11,972 nt of DNA from Bacteroidales bacterium. GTDB lineage: Bacteria; Bacteroidota; Bacteroidia; Bacteroidales; VadinHA17. Position 1 is the first letter of the stretch. Every line of letters starts with the position of its first letter. The stretch spans positions 1 through 11,972 of the forward strand of contig JALOMM010000029.1 in NCBI GenBank assembly GCA_025455535.1. Reading direction: 5' to 3'. Made by a program: the position numbers and the translations under genes. The notes below the pieces were generated by a model, which ran no database searches, was not told where the DNA came from, and saw nothing but the letters and a program-made list of their open reading frames with translations. This document shows, piece after piece, positions 1-7,086 of the stretch.

Positions 1-192
1 CTCTGGAACATGGCCTACGACCTTCTTCCGCTGGTGACCATTGCTGAGAAGGAGGCGCTGCTGACTGAAGCCCTGCAGAATGACTATGTACTTGTCTTTC
101 AGCATGACCCGGATGCGGAGTGCTGTACCCTCAAAGAGACGCCGAAAGGGATCAGGGCAGGGACAAAGGGAAGGCTGGCAGATTATATATGA
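1..192 (+). CDS. MBL-fold metallo-hydrolase, C-terminal fragment (partial)
   Basis: The frame is open from the first base of the window (LWN before the first visible Met at position 10) and ends at TGA 190-192, so this is the last 63 residues of a gene that starts outside. The segment with a hydrophobic strand followed by FQHDPDAE matches the C-terminal end of MBL-fold metallo-hydrolases, where a conserved HDP motif follows the strand VLVF. That assignment rests on this short motif from memory; the zinc-binding HxHxDH region would lie upstream and cannot be seen. Its 3' end overlaps the end of the convergent LacI gene by 10 bases. It is probably a housekeeping neighbour and not part of the sugar locus. 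Confidence 0.6.
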   Translation, partial: LWNMAYDLLPLVTIAEKEALLTEALQNDYVLVFQHDPDAECCTLKETPKGIRAGTKGRLADYI

Positions 193-1202
193 CTCAGCGA
201 TGAGGATCCTCTTATGACCAGTTCAGATGTGATTACCTTTGTCTGAAACGGTTTTTTGATGTTTTCAATGCGATCAAGAAGAAGCCGTGCTGCCTGCTGT
301 CCCATCTCAAAACCCTTCTGATCGACTGAGGAGAGACCGGGTTCGGTAAGCCTGGCGATCTGGCTGTTGGTAAACCCAACAATGGAAATATCTTCAGGAA
401 CCCTCAGCCCGGATCGTTTTGCAATCATCAGTGTCTGTGCTGCGGTAAGGTCATTCACTACAAAAAATGCTTCAGGAAGGGGTTTTCTTTTCAGAAGGGC
501 CGGAACAATCCTTTCGGCTTCTTCAATTTTATCGCATCTGATGATATCGTCTGCTGCCGGGGTGAGGCGGTATTCCTTCATTGCCCTGAGGTAGCCGCTG
601 AGCCTGTTGCGGGCGATAGCCAGGTGCGGCGGCCCTGACAGGTGTAAAATCCGTTTCTTTCCTGACCTGAGGAGGTGTATGACGGCCTTATAGGCTCCCT
701 CCTCATCATCAATGACAACCTTGTCAGTCTCTATCTCCTCAGCAACCCGGTCAAAGAATACGAGGGGGATATCCTTTTCAATGATGTTCCTGTAATGGTC
801 AAAGTTGGTTGTCCCCTTTGCAACAGATGCCAGTATACCGTCAACGCGGCTCGAGAGGAGTGTCCGGATATTTTTTACCTCATGCTCCCACATCTCATTG
901 CTCTGGCAGAGGATCATATTGTAGTCACGTTCGTAAACCACATCCTCTATCCCGCTGATGACAGTTGAAAAGAAGTAATGAACCACTTCAGGGATCATCA
1001 CTCCCACCGTCTTCGATGATCCGCTCTTTAGGCTCAGGGCGATGGGGTTGGGTCTGTAGTTCCACCGCACGGCAAGTTCATTCACTGCATCGCGGGTTGC
1101 CTTGCTGATGTCCGGATGATCCTTCAGCGCCCTTGAAACAGTAGAGGGGGAGATCCCCAGTTCGCGCGCTATATCCTTTATTGTGATGCTCTCTTTCCCC
1201 AT
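183..1202 (-). CDS. LacI/GalR-family transcriptional regulator
   Basis: This is a 339-residue protein of normal LacI-family length. Residues about 7-27 form the helix-turn-helix (IKDIARELGISPSTVSRAL), followed by a hinge around 48-61 (NYRPNPIALSL) that normally inserts into the operator minor groove. Residues about 64-335 are a periplasmic-binding-protein-like sensor domain, with the family signatures VGVMIPEV, DGILAS, LVFFDRV, HLSGP and VPEDISIVGFTN. It should bind DNA as a dimer and respond to a sugar or sugar phosphate; the ligand cannot be read from the sequence. The ATG at 1202 gives the HTH in its usual place. The gene is divergent from susC and shares a 227-base control region with it that holds LacI-type operator candidates, so it very likely regulates the susC cluster and itself. 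Many Bacteroidota PULs use hybrid two-component or SusR regulators instead; LacI types are known too. Confidence 0.93.
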   Translation of the reverse strand: MGKESITIKDIARELGISPSTVSRALKDHPDISKATRDAVNELAVRWNYRPNPIALSLKSGSSKTVGVMIPEVVHYFFSTVISGIEDVVYERDYNMILCQSNEMWEHEVKNIRTLLSSRVDGILASVAKGTTNFDHYRNIIEKDIPLVFFDRVAEEIETDKVVIDDEEGAYKAVIHLLRSGKKRILHLSGPPHLAIARNRLSGYLRAMKEYRLTPAADDIIRCDKIEEAERIVPALLKRKPLPEAFFVVNDLTAAQTLMIAKRSGLRVPEDISIVGFTNSQIARLTEPGLSSVDQKGFEMGQQAARLLLDRIENIKKPFQTKVITSELVIRGSSSLSHI

Positions 1203-1281
1203 TAACAGGAAGGGTGATATCGGTAAAGATAGTAAAAAATCAATTCCGCGACCACCGCCGGGAGTGCCTGAAACGTGAATT

Positions 1282-1293
1282 CAAACGTTTGCG
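1282..1293. promoter_or_regulatory. LacI/PurR-type operator candidate
   Basis: CAAACGTTTGCG contains the perfect 10-base palindrome CAAACGTTTG (1282-1291) with the central CpG typical of LacI/GalR operators. Against the E. coli PurR box as I remember it (ACGCAAACGTTTGCGT) the local sequence agrees at 13 of 16 positions. It lies about 80 bases upstream of the lacI start and about 137 bases upstream of the chosen susC start. Binding by the adjacent LacI protein is inference from position and motif. Confidence 0.65.
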
Positions 1294-1304
1294 GCAACGA
1301 TTGC
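1294..1304. promoter_or_regulatory. Second, imperfect operator-like palindrome
   Basis: GCAACGATTGC has four paired bases on each side (GCAA/TTGC) around CGA. Its CpG is exactly 12 bases from the CpG of the stronger palindrome, just over one helical turn, so two regulator dimers could sit on nearly the same face. It resembles the first site with a changed centre. Alone it would be weak evidence. Confidence 0.35.
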
Positions 1305-1320
1305 ATAAAAAACCTCAAAA

Positions 1321-1336
1321 AGAGTTGGTTAACTCT
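1321..1336. promoter_or_regulatory. Inverted repeat upstream of susC
   Basis: AGAGTT, four bases (GGTT), then AACTCT form a perfect 6-base inverted repeat about 94 bases upstream of the susC start. It could be a binding site for another regulator or a small hairpin at the 5' end of the leader. It is not followed by a T-run, so it is not an intrinsic terminator. It does not resemble the LacI-type palindromes nearby. Confidence 0.35.
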
Positions 1337-1429
1337 GTAAAATATCCGACTTTTATGATCCCTAAACTGGCAATTTAATATTTGAACAACTACTTAATAT
1401 TGTGTAACCTGCAATTAAATGATCTATTT

Positions 1430-4285
1430 ATGGAGAAACTAACTGGAAAACGGCTCTTCATGCTGGCCTTCGGCATAATGATGAGTCTTGTTGTCTTCGG
1501 GCAACAGGTAAGGGTGTCAGGTACAGTTATCACCGGCATTAACGGAGAATACTCCCTCATGGCATCGCCGGGGGATGTTCTGGTGTTCACTTTTATAGGC
1601 TATCTGCCTCAGGAGATAACCCTGGGAAGCCAGACTGTCGTCAATGTGGCAATGCGTACAGACGTACAGGCCCTGGAAGAGGTTGTGGTTATCGGTTACG
1701 GTACTGTGCGTAAGGCAGATGCCACCGGCTCAGTCAAGACTATCAGCACTGAGGATTTCAATCCCGGGTTTGCCTCCACACCTGCAAATATGATGGTCGG
1801 CAAGATGGCCGGCGTTCAGGTAACATCAAGCGGCGGAGCTCCCGGTGAAGGATCAGTGGTCCGCATCAGGGGAGGCTCATCTCTCAGGGCAAGCAACGAC
1901 CCGCTTATGGTAATTGACGGTGTTCCTGTAGACCTTGACGGCCCCGCAGGGATGAGAGCAAGCGGCGGAAACATAAATGCCAATGATATTGAATCTATTA
2001 CCGTTCTGAAGGATGCTTCAGCAACCGCAATATACGGTTCAAGAGCTTCAAACGGTGTAATTCTTATCACAACCAAGAAAGGTGCATCAGGACAACCGTT
2101 CAGAGTGCACTATACCGGCAGTGTTTCATTGAGTTCACCAATAGAATATACGGATGTGTTTACATCAGCCGAATTCACGGAACTGATACAGACAAAATAT
2201 GCATCCAACGCTCAGGCGCAGGCTCTTCTCGGTGAGGCCAACACCGATTGGCAGAAGGAGATATATCAGACTGCCTTCGCTCAGGACCATACCCTCAGTT
2301 TTATGGGTGGACTGAAACAACTCCCTTACAGGGCCAGCATGGGTATTACAAACCAGGATGGTATCCTCAAGACAGATAACATGGAGCGTGTCACGCTGTC
2401 ATTGAATCTCAACCCTACATTTTTTGACGATCATCTTAAAGTTGACCTGAGCGCCAAGAGTATGCTTATGGACAACCGCTTTGCAAACCGCGGTGCCATC
2501 GGTGGCGCACTCTCTATGGATCCGACACAGGAGACCGATTTCATCTGGAAAAACCCGGACGGTTCTCCTCTCTTCGTCGCACCGATGAACCCCCTTGTGC
2601 AGCTTAATGATTACAATGATATAGCAGATGTAGGCAGGTTCACAGGAAACCTGGCGCTCGAATACAAGATGCACTTTTTCCCTGCCCTGAAGGCCAAACT
2701 CAACGCCGGTCTTGACAGGTCAGCCAGCGAAGGCTCGGTAACCATTCCTGTTGGTTCATACCTTTCATACAGCACCTATAACGGGGAAGGTCGTCTCACT
2801 GAGTATGACCAGAACAAAATCAACACCCTTTTTGACTTCTATTTTGACTATACCGGCGAATACGGAGACCACAGCCGCCTGAATGCCGTTGTGGGTTATT
2901 CATGGCAGCATTTCTATCGCGACGGTAAGACAAATACTACATCGACTGACGGATTCAAACTGTATGAAAAGTCTGATTACGAGACTGAAAACTACCTGGT
3001 TTCGTTCTTCGGGAGGGCCAACTATGTTCTTTATGACAAGTACCTCTTCACATTCACTCTTCGTGACGACGGGTCATCACGCTTCTCACCCGAAACAAGA
3101 TGGGGCCTCTTCCCGTCAGCAGCGTTTGCATGGAACATTTCAAATGAAGGATTCTTCGGTGACAAGGTGGTCTCGAACCTGAAACTTAGACTCGGTTACG
3201 GTATCACCGGCCAGCAGAACCTGAGCAATGATGACTATCCTTACCAGGCGGTCTACACTTTTGCTGACCCCGGAGCTTACTATCAGTTCGGAAACGTATA
3301 TATGCAGACCTCAAGGGCAGGCGGGTATGATGCCAACCTCAAGTGGGAGGAGACAACAACATACAACGTCGGACTTGACTACGGTTTCCTGAATGACCGT
3401 ATCACCGGTGACCTTGACCTTTATTTCAGGCAGACAAATGATCTTATCAACCAGGTGCCGGTACCTGCCGGAACAAACCTGACCAACCAGATCGTCACCA
3501 ATGTCGGCAACCTTGAAAACCGCGGTCTTGAGTTTTCAATAAACGGCAAGGTGCTGGCCTCAAATGACTTCGACTGGGAGATTGGATTCAATGCAAGCTA
3601 TAATGAGAACAAGATCACAAAACTGACTTCAGTTGATGATCCTGACTACAAGGGAATTTATGTTGGCGGTATATCAGGCGGTGTTGGTAACACCATACAG
3701 ATACACAGCGTAGGTTACCCGTCATACGCTTTCTATGTCCAGGAACAGGTCTACGCCGCTGACGGCAAGCCTATTGAAGGACTATATGTCGACCGTAACA
3801 ATGACGGAGCCATCACCGGAGATGACAGGTACAGGTACCAGAAACCGGCGCCGACCGTATTCATGGGCTTCTCTTCAATGTTCAGATACAAGGACTTCGA
3901 CTTCACCTTCAACGGTCGTGTCAACGTGGGTAACTATGTTTACAACAACGTCTACGCAGGTGCTACATATGCAAATATGGCTGCTTCCGGATACCTTTCA
4001 AACAGGGTCACAAATGTTGCGGACAGCGGTTTTGAAAACTCACAGTATTATTCTGACTACTACATGGAGAACGGTTCATTCCTGAAGCTCGACAACCTTG
4101 CCCTGGGATACAACTTCAACAATCTGTGGCAGGATAAACTGGATGTCAGAGTATTCGGCACTGTACAGAACCTGTTAACCATCACAAAATACCGCGGACT
4201 TGATCCGGAGGTGTCTGATGGTATTGATAATAACATTTATCCCCGTCCACGGATTTTCCAGCTGGGGGTTAGCGTAACCTTATAA
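1430..4285 (+). CDS. susC: SusC/RagA-family TonB-dependent outer-membrane transporter
   Basis: This 951-residue SusC-type porin imports oligosaccharides across the outer membrane, driven by TonB, with a SusD lid. The ATG at 1430 is chosen because it begins a clean signal peptide (MEKLTGKRLFMLAFG, cleavage near VVFG-QQ); an in-frame TTG at 1382 only adds 16 unlikely residues. A carboxypeptidase-D-regulatory-like domain spans about 27-75 but is short: VSGTV runs directly into TGINGEYSL, without the usual PLPGV...VKGT segment of roughly 20-25 residues. Next come the SusC hallmark EEVVVIGYGT (83-92) and the plug, with VRIRGGSSL, MVIDGVPV and LKDASATAIYGSRASNGV (193-210). The remainder is the beta-barrel, ending in YPRPRIFQLGVSVTL with a terminal Leu. 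No STN domain is present, so no anti-sigma signalling is expected. susD follows after 13 bases. The substrate cannot be read from the protein itself. Confidence 0.95.
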   Translation: MEKLTGKRLFMLAFGIMMSLVVFGQQVRVSGTVITGINGEYSLMASPGDVLVFTFIGYLPQEITLGSQTVVNVAMRTDVQALEEVVVIGYGTVRKADATGSVKTISTEDFNPGFASTPANMMVGKMAGVQVTSSGGAPGEGSVVRIRGGSSLRASNDPLMVIDGVPVDLDGPAGMRASGGNINANDIESITVLKDASATAIYGSRASNGVILITTKKGASGQPFRVHYTGSVSLSSPIEYTDVFTSAEFTELIQTKYASNAQAQALLGEANTDWQKEIYQTAFAQDHTLSFMGGLKQLPYRASMGITNQDGILKTDNMERVTLSLNLNPTFFDDHLKVDLSAKSMLMDNRFANRGAIGGALSMDPTQETDFIWKNPDGSPLFVAPMNPLVQLNDYNDIADVGRFTGNLALEYKMHFFPALKAKLNAGLDRSASEGSVTIPVGSYLSYSTYNGEGRLTEYDQNKINTLFDFYFDYTGEYGDHSRLNAVVGYSWQHFYRDGKTNTTSTDGFKLYEKSDYETENYLVSFFGRANYVLYDKYLFTFTLRDDGSSRFSPETRWGLFPSAAFAWNISNEGFFGDKVVSNLKLRLGYGITGQQNLSNDDYPYQAVYTFADPGAYYQFGNVYMQTSRAGGYDANLKWEETTTYNVGLDYGFLNDRITGDLDLYFRQTNDLINQVPVPAGTNLTNQIVTNVGNLENRGLEFSINGKVLASNDFDWEIGFNASYNENKITKLTSVDDPDYKGIYVGGISGGVGNTIQIHSVGYPSYAFYVQEQVYAADGKPIEGLYVDRNNDGAITGDDRYRYQKPAPTVFMGFSSMFRYKDFDFTFNGRVNVGNYVYNNVYAGATYANMAASGYLSNRVTNVADSGFENSQYYSDYYMENGSFLKLDNLALGYNFNNLWQDKLDVRVFGTVQNLLTITKYRGLDPEVSDGIDNNIYPRPRIFQLGVSVTL

Positions 4286-4298
4286 TTGTAAATACGAA

Positions 4299-5894
4299 AT
4301 GGCTATGAAAGCAAGATTTTATAAGATTATAGGTGCAGCGGTTATACTCTCATCGATGATGATCACTGCATGTGTAAAGGATCTGGATACCATTCCGCTT
4401 GATGATGACGTTGTCACCTCGGCGAAGATATACAGTGAATACAGTAACTATGAGAAAGTCCTTGCCAAGGTCTATGCAGGCCTGGCAGTATCAGGACAGA
4501 AAGGCCCTGACGGCAACAATGACCTCAGCGGCCTCGATGAAGGGTTCGGCCAGTATACCAGGGCATACTTCTATGCTCAGGAACTGCCCACCGACGAGTG
4601 TCTCATCGGATGGAACGACGGAAACCTCAGGGATTACCAGGAGATGGACTGGTCAGCATCAAACGAATTCATATTCAATATGTATTCGAGGATATTCTAC
4701 CAGATCTCTCTTGCCAATGAGTTTATCCGTGAAACATCCCCGGGCAAATTGTCCGGACGCGGTTTCAGCGATACTCAGGTAAGCACCATAGAGCTTTACA
4801 GGGCAGAGGCACGTCTGCTGAGGGCTCTGAGCTACTACCATGCACTCGACATGTTTGGCAGTGTTCCTTTTGTCACTGAAGAAGATGCCGTAGGCAGCTT
4901 CCTCCCCGAGCAGATATCAAGAACCGACCTCTTTGACTATGTCGAGAGCGAACTGCTGGCTGTCGAGGGCAGTCTGCTGGCTCCCAGGACAAATGTCTAC
5001 GGTCGCATGGACCAGGCTTCTGCATGGATGCTGCTTGCACGCCTCTACCTGAATGCTGAGGTATACGGCGCCGGTGCAAAATACACTGAGGCGATCACTT
5101 ATACCAAGAAGGTGATAGCAGCCGGTTATGTGCTTGAGACAAACTACCAGAAAATGTTTATGGCAGATAACCACAATGCCAAGGGGATTATCTTCGCAGT
5201 TCCCTATGACGGAGTGCAGACCAAGACATGGGGTGGTACCACCTTCCTTGTCAATGCACAGGTAGGGGGCTCGATGCTCCCGGCTGACTTCGGCATCTCA
5301 GGTGCATGGTGGGGACTCAGGGCAAGGCCACAGTTCGTTGACAAGTTCCCGCCCGACAACGCTGATAAGCGGAAGATGTTCTATACCGCTGGGCAGTCGA
5401 AGGAGATTGATGACATGTTCAACTTCAACCACGGTTTTGCCGTGATGAAGTGGAAGAACGTCAAGTCAACCGGCGGTGCCGGAGTGAACGGCACCCATCC
5501 TGATACCGATCAGCCTATCTTCAGGCTTGCGGATGCATACCTCATGTATGCCGAGGCTGTTCTCCGCGGTGGCACGGGCGGAAGCACCACAGACGCACTG
5601 AATTACGTCAATGAGATCAGAACAGCTGCTTACGGAAATACAAACGGTAACATCACGCAGGGCCAGTTGACTCTCAGCTTTATTCTCGACGAGAGGGCAC
5701 GTGAGCTTTACTGGGAAGGATACCGCCGTACGGACCTTATCAGATTCGGCCAGTTCACCGGCGGAACATATATATGGCAGTGGAAGGGTGGAATAAAAGC
5801 CGGTATAGCAACTGATGCCAAATACAACCTCTTTCCAATCCCGGATGCAGATATGGGAGCGAATCCCAACCTCACCCAGAATACCGGTTATTGA
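4299..5894 (+). CDS. susD: SusD/RagB-family surface glycan-binding lipoprotein
   Basis: This 531-residue partner of SusC closes over the transporter as a lid and captures glycan. The signal peptide ends in a lipobox, SMMITAC, with lipidated Cys25. The following VKDLDT carries acidic residues like the Bacteroidota export signal that sends lipoproteins to the cell surface. SusD features include ELYRAEARLLRALSYYHALD (166-185) followed by MFGSVPF, a TPR-like helix pair, then PIFRLADAYLMYAEAVLRGG, RARELYWEGYRRTDLIRFG, and the classic C-terminus LFPIPDADMGANPNLTQNTGY-like ending. A second ATG at 4305 (residue 3) is an equally possible start and changes nothing in the mature protein. The stop TGA (5892-5894) is directly followed by in-frame TAA. 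It lies 13 bases after susC and 21 bases before the susE-like gene, consistent with one transcript. The glycan-binding aromatic residues cannot be identified by eye. Confidence 0.95.
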   Translation: MAMKARFYKIIGAAVILSSMMITACVKDLDTIPLDDDVVTSAKIYSEYSNYEKVLAKVYAGLAVSGQKGPDGNNDLSGLDEGFGQYTRAYFYAQELPTDECLIGWNDGNLRDYQEMDWSASNEFIFNMYSRIFYQISLANEFIRETSPGKLSGRGFSDTQVSTIELYRAEARLLRALSYYHALDMFGSVPFVTEEDAVGSFLPEQISRTDLFDYVESELLAVEGSLLAPRTNVYGRMDQASAWMLLARLYLNAEVYGAGAKYTEAITYTKKVIAAGYVLETNYQKMFMADNHNAKGIIFAVPYDGVQTKTWGGTTFLVNAQVGGSMLPADFGISGAWWGLRARPQFVDKFPPDNADKRKMFYTAGQSKEIDDMFNFNHGFAVMKWKNVKSTGGAGVNGTHPDTDQPIFRLADAYLMYAEAVLRGGTGGSTTDALNYVNEIRTAAYGNTNGNITQGQLTLSFILDERARELYWEGYRRTDLIRFGQFTGGTYIWQWKGGIKAGIATDAKYNLFPIPDADMGANPNLTQNTGY

Positions 5895-5915
5895 TAAACT
5901 CAAAAATTTACAGAT

Positions 5916-6998
5916 ATGAAAAGACTAAGTCTGATATTATTAATACTGGTTGCAGTGTTCATTGTCTCCTGTGAAAAGGACAAGGAAAACGTAATGCTGA
6001 AGGAGACCATCGCTGCAAACGACCTGAGCAACCTGTCGGCTTCCACTTTTGTTCTCCTGCTGGATAACGCCGCACAGACGTTCCAGACCTTCACCTGGAC
6101 CGAGATCGATTACGGCTTCGAGGCTGTAGCCAAGTATGTGGTGCAGGTTGATGTCAAAGGGAATGACTTTGCATCGCCCATTGACATACTGACAGTTACA
6201 GACGCTACCACCGCCTCTATTACCGTAGGCGCATTCAATGACGCACTCCTGAAAGCCGGGCTGGAGCCTGAGGTCGCCGTTGACCTGCAGTTCAGGATTA
6301 TGGGAACCATCAATCCCGGTGTTGCTCCCGTATACTCTGACGTGGCAGAGGCGAAGGTTACCCCTTATGCAACTACCTTCCCGCCTATCTTTATGACAGG
6401 TGCGGCTACCGGCGGCTGGAACTGGAACCTGTACACATACAAGGTGCTTAAGAGTTCTGCTCCGAATGTTTATACTACCATTGCCTACTTTGTCAATAAC
6501 GAGGCATTCAGGTTCTTCAAGCAGCCCGACTGGGGTCCCACTTCATGGAACTATCCTTATTTTACTACGGTCGATCCGGAGCTGGTTAATGCGAATGACG
6601 GCGACAGCAACTTCAGGGTAGCAGCTGCTACAGGTTACTATACCGTGACCGTCAATATGAAGACCAAAACAGTTACAATGGAACCGGCACCTGACCAGGT
6701 ACTGTTTGCTACAGGTGCGGCTCTCGGCGGATGGGACTGGGATGCAAACTACATCCAGCTGACATGGCTGTCAGACGGTATCTACCGGGCAACAACCGAC
6801 TTTGCGAATGAGACATTCCGCTTCTTCAAGCAGAAAGGGTGGGGCGACGGCTATAACTACCCCTGGTTTACAACTGTCAGTCCGTTGTTTGAGAATGCCC
6901 TTGACGGTGACAGTAACTTCAGGTTCATAGGTACACCGGGCAGCTTTACCGTTACTGTAAACCTGCTTGAAAAGACAGTTACTATGACACAGCCCTGA
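5916..6998 (+). CDS. susE: SusE-like surface glycan-binding lipoprotein with two C-terminal repeats
   Basis: This 360-residue lipoprotein has a lipobox VFIVSC (Cys19) followed by EKDKE, a strongly charged surface-export signal. Residues about 20-150 are an N-terminal SusE-type Ig-like domain (typical FTWTEIDYG, YVVQVDV and FRIMGTINPG strands). Two related domains follow, about 157-256 and 261-358. Each has a TGAA.GGW.W start, an FRFFKQ.(D/G)WG strand, a NYP(Y/W)F motif, a DGDSNFR motif and a final TVTVN....KTVTM strand. These match the tandem starch-binding domains of SusE/SusF proteins, and the conserved Trp and Tyr residues are the natural glycan contacts. It is third in the susCDE cluster and is closed off by a terminator. 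In this family the bound glycan varies (starch in Sus, other glycans in other loci), so starch versus galactan is open. The symbol marks family resemblance only. Confidence 0.85.
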   Translation: MKRLSLILLILVAVFIVSCEKDKENVMLKETIAANDLSNLSASTFVLLLDNAAQTFQTFTWTEIDYGFEAVAKYVVQVDVKGNDFASPIDILTVTDATTASITVGAFNDALLKAGLEPEVAVDLQFRIMGTINPGVAPVYSDVAEAKVTPYATTFPPIFMTGAATGGWNWNLYTYKVLKSSAPNVYTTIAYFVNNEAFRFFKQPDWGPTSWNYPYFTTVDPELVNANDGDSNFRVAAATGYYTVTVNMKTKTVTMEPAPDQVLFATGAALGGWDWDANYIQLTWLSDGIYRATTDFANETFRFFKQKGWGDGYNYPWFTTVSPLFENALDGDSNFRFIGTPGSFTVTVNLLEKTVTMTQP

Positions 6999-7035
6999 TG
7001 AGGCTGATCAGAGTGTGAATCTGATTTAAGTTCTG

Positions 7036-7071
7036 AAGAGGCTGCCGTCAAATCTGAAGGCAGCCTCTTTT
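7036..7071 (+). terminator. Intrinsic terminator after susE-like gene
   Basis: AAGAGGCTGCC (7036-7046) and GGCAGCCTCTT (7059-7069) form a perfect 11-base-pair stem with a 12-base loop, followed by TT to complete a four-T run (7068-7071). The stem is GC-rich. It lies 37 bases beyond the susE-like stop and only 15 bases before the GH53 start, so it either ends the susCDE transcript or lowers expression of the downstream enzymes through partial read-through. The T-run is short, so full termination is not certain. Confidence 0.75.
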
Positions 7072-7086
7072 CATAAAAACAAAAAA

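Larger units (their letters stand above)
1203..1429. promoter_or_regulatory. Divergent lacI/susC control region
   Basis: This 227-base gap between the two divergent starts holds no gene. It contains a LacI/PurR-type palindrome at 1282-1293, a second imperfect palindrome at 1294-1304 and a separate inverted repeat at 1321-1336. The region is AT-rich near susC. I looked for the Bacteroidota sigma-ABfA promoter (about -33 TTTG, -7 TAnnTTTG). TAATATTG at 1395-1402 matches seven of eight -7 positions for susC, and on the minus strand TATCTTTA (1231 to 1224) matches seven of eight for lacI. Neither has a convincing -33 partner, so transcription starts are not assigned. Confidence 0.6.

Noticed and set aside
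1376..1402. sigma-ABfA promoter for susC
   Set aside because: TAATATTTG (1376-1384) has wrong spacing inside the -7 element and TAATATTG (1395-1402) has one mismatch; neither has a matching TTTG at -33, so it is not listed as a promoter.
1382..1429. TTG start at 1382 for SusC
   Set aside because: It would place 16 polar residues before a complete signal peptide; the ATG at 1430 begins the signal peptide exactly.
2399..2674. Antisense and out-of-frame open frames inside susC, susD, susE-like, GH53 and GH13 genes
   Set aside because: They lie fully within genes with strong family matches, show no motifs, and are explained by codon composition.
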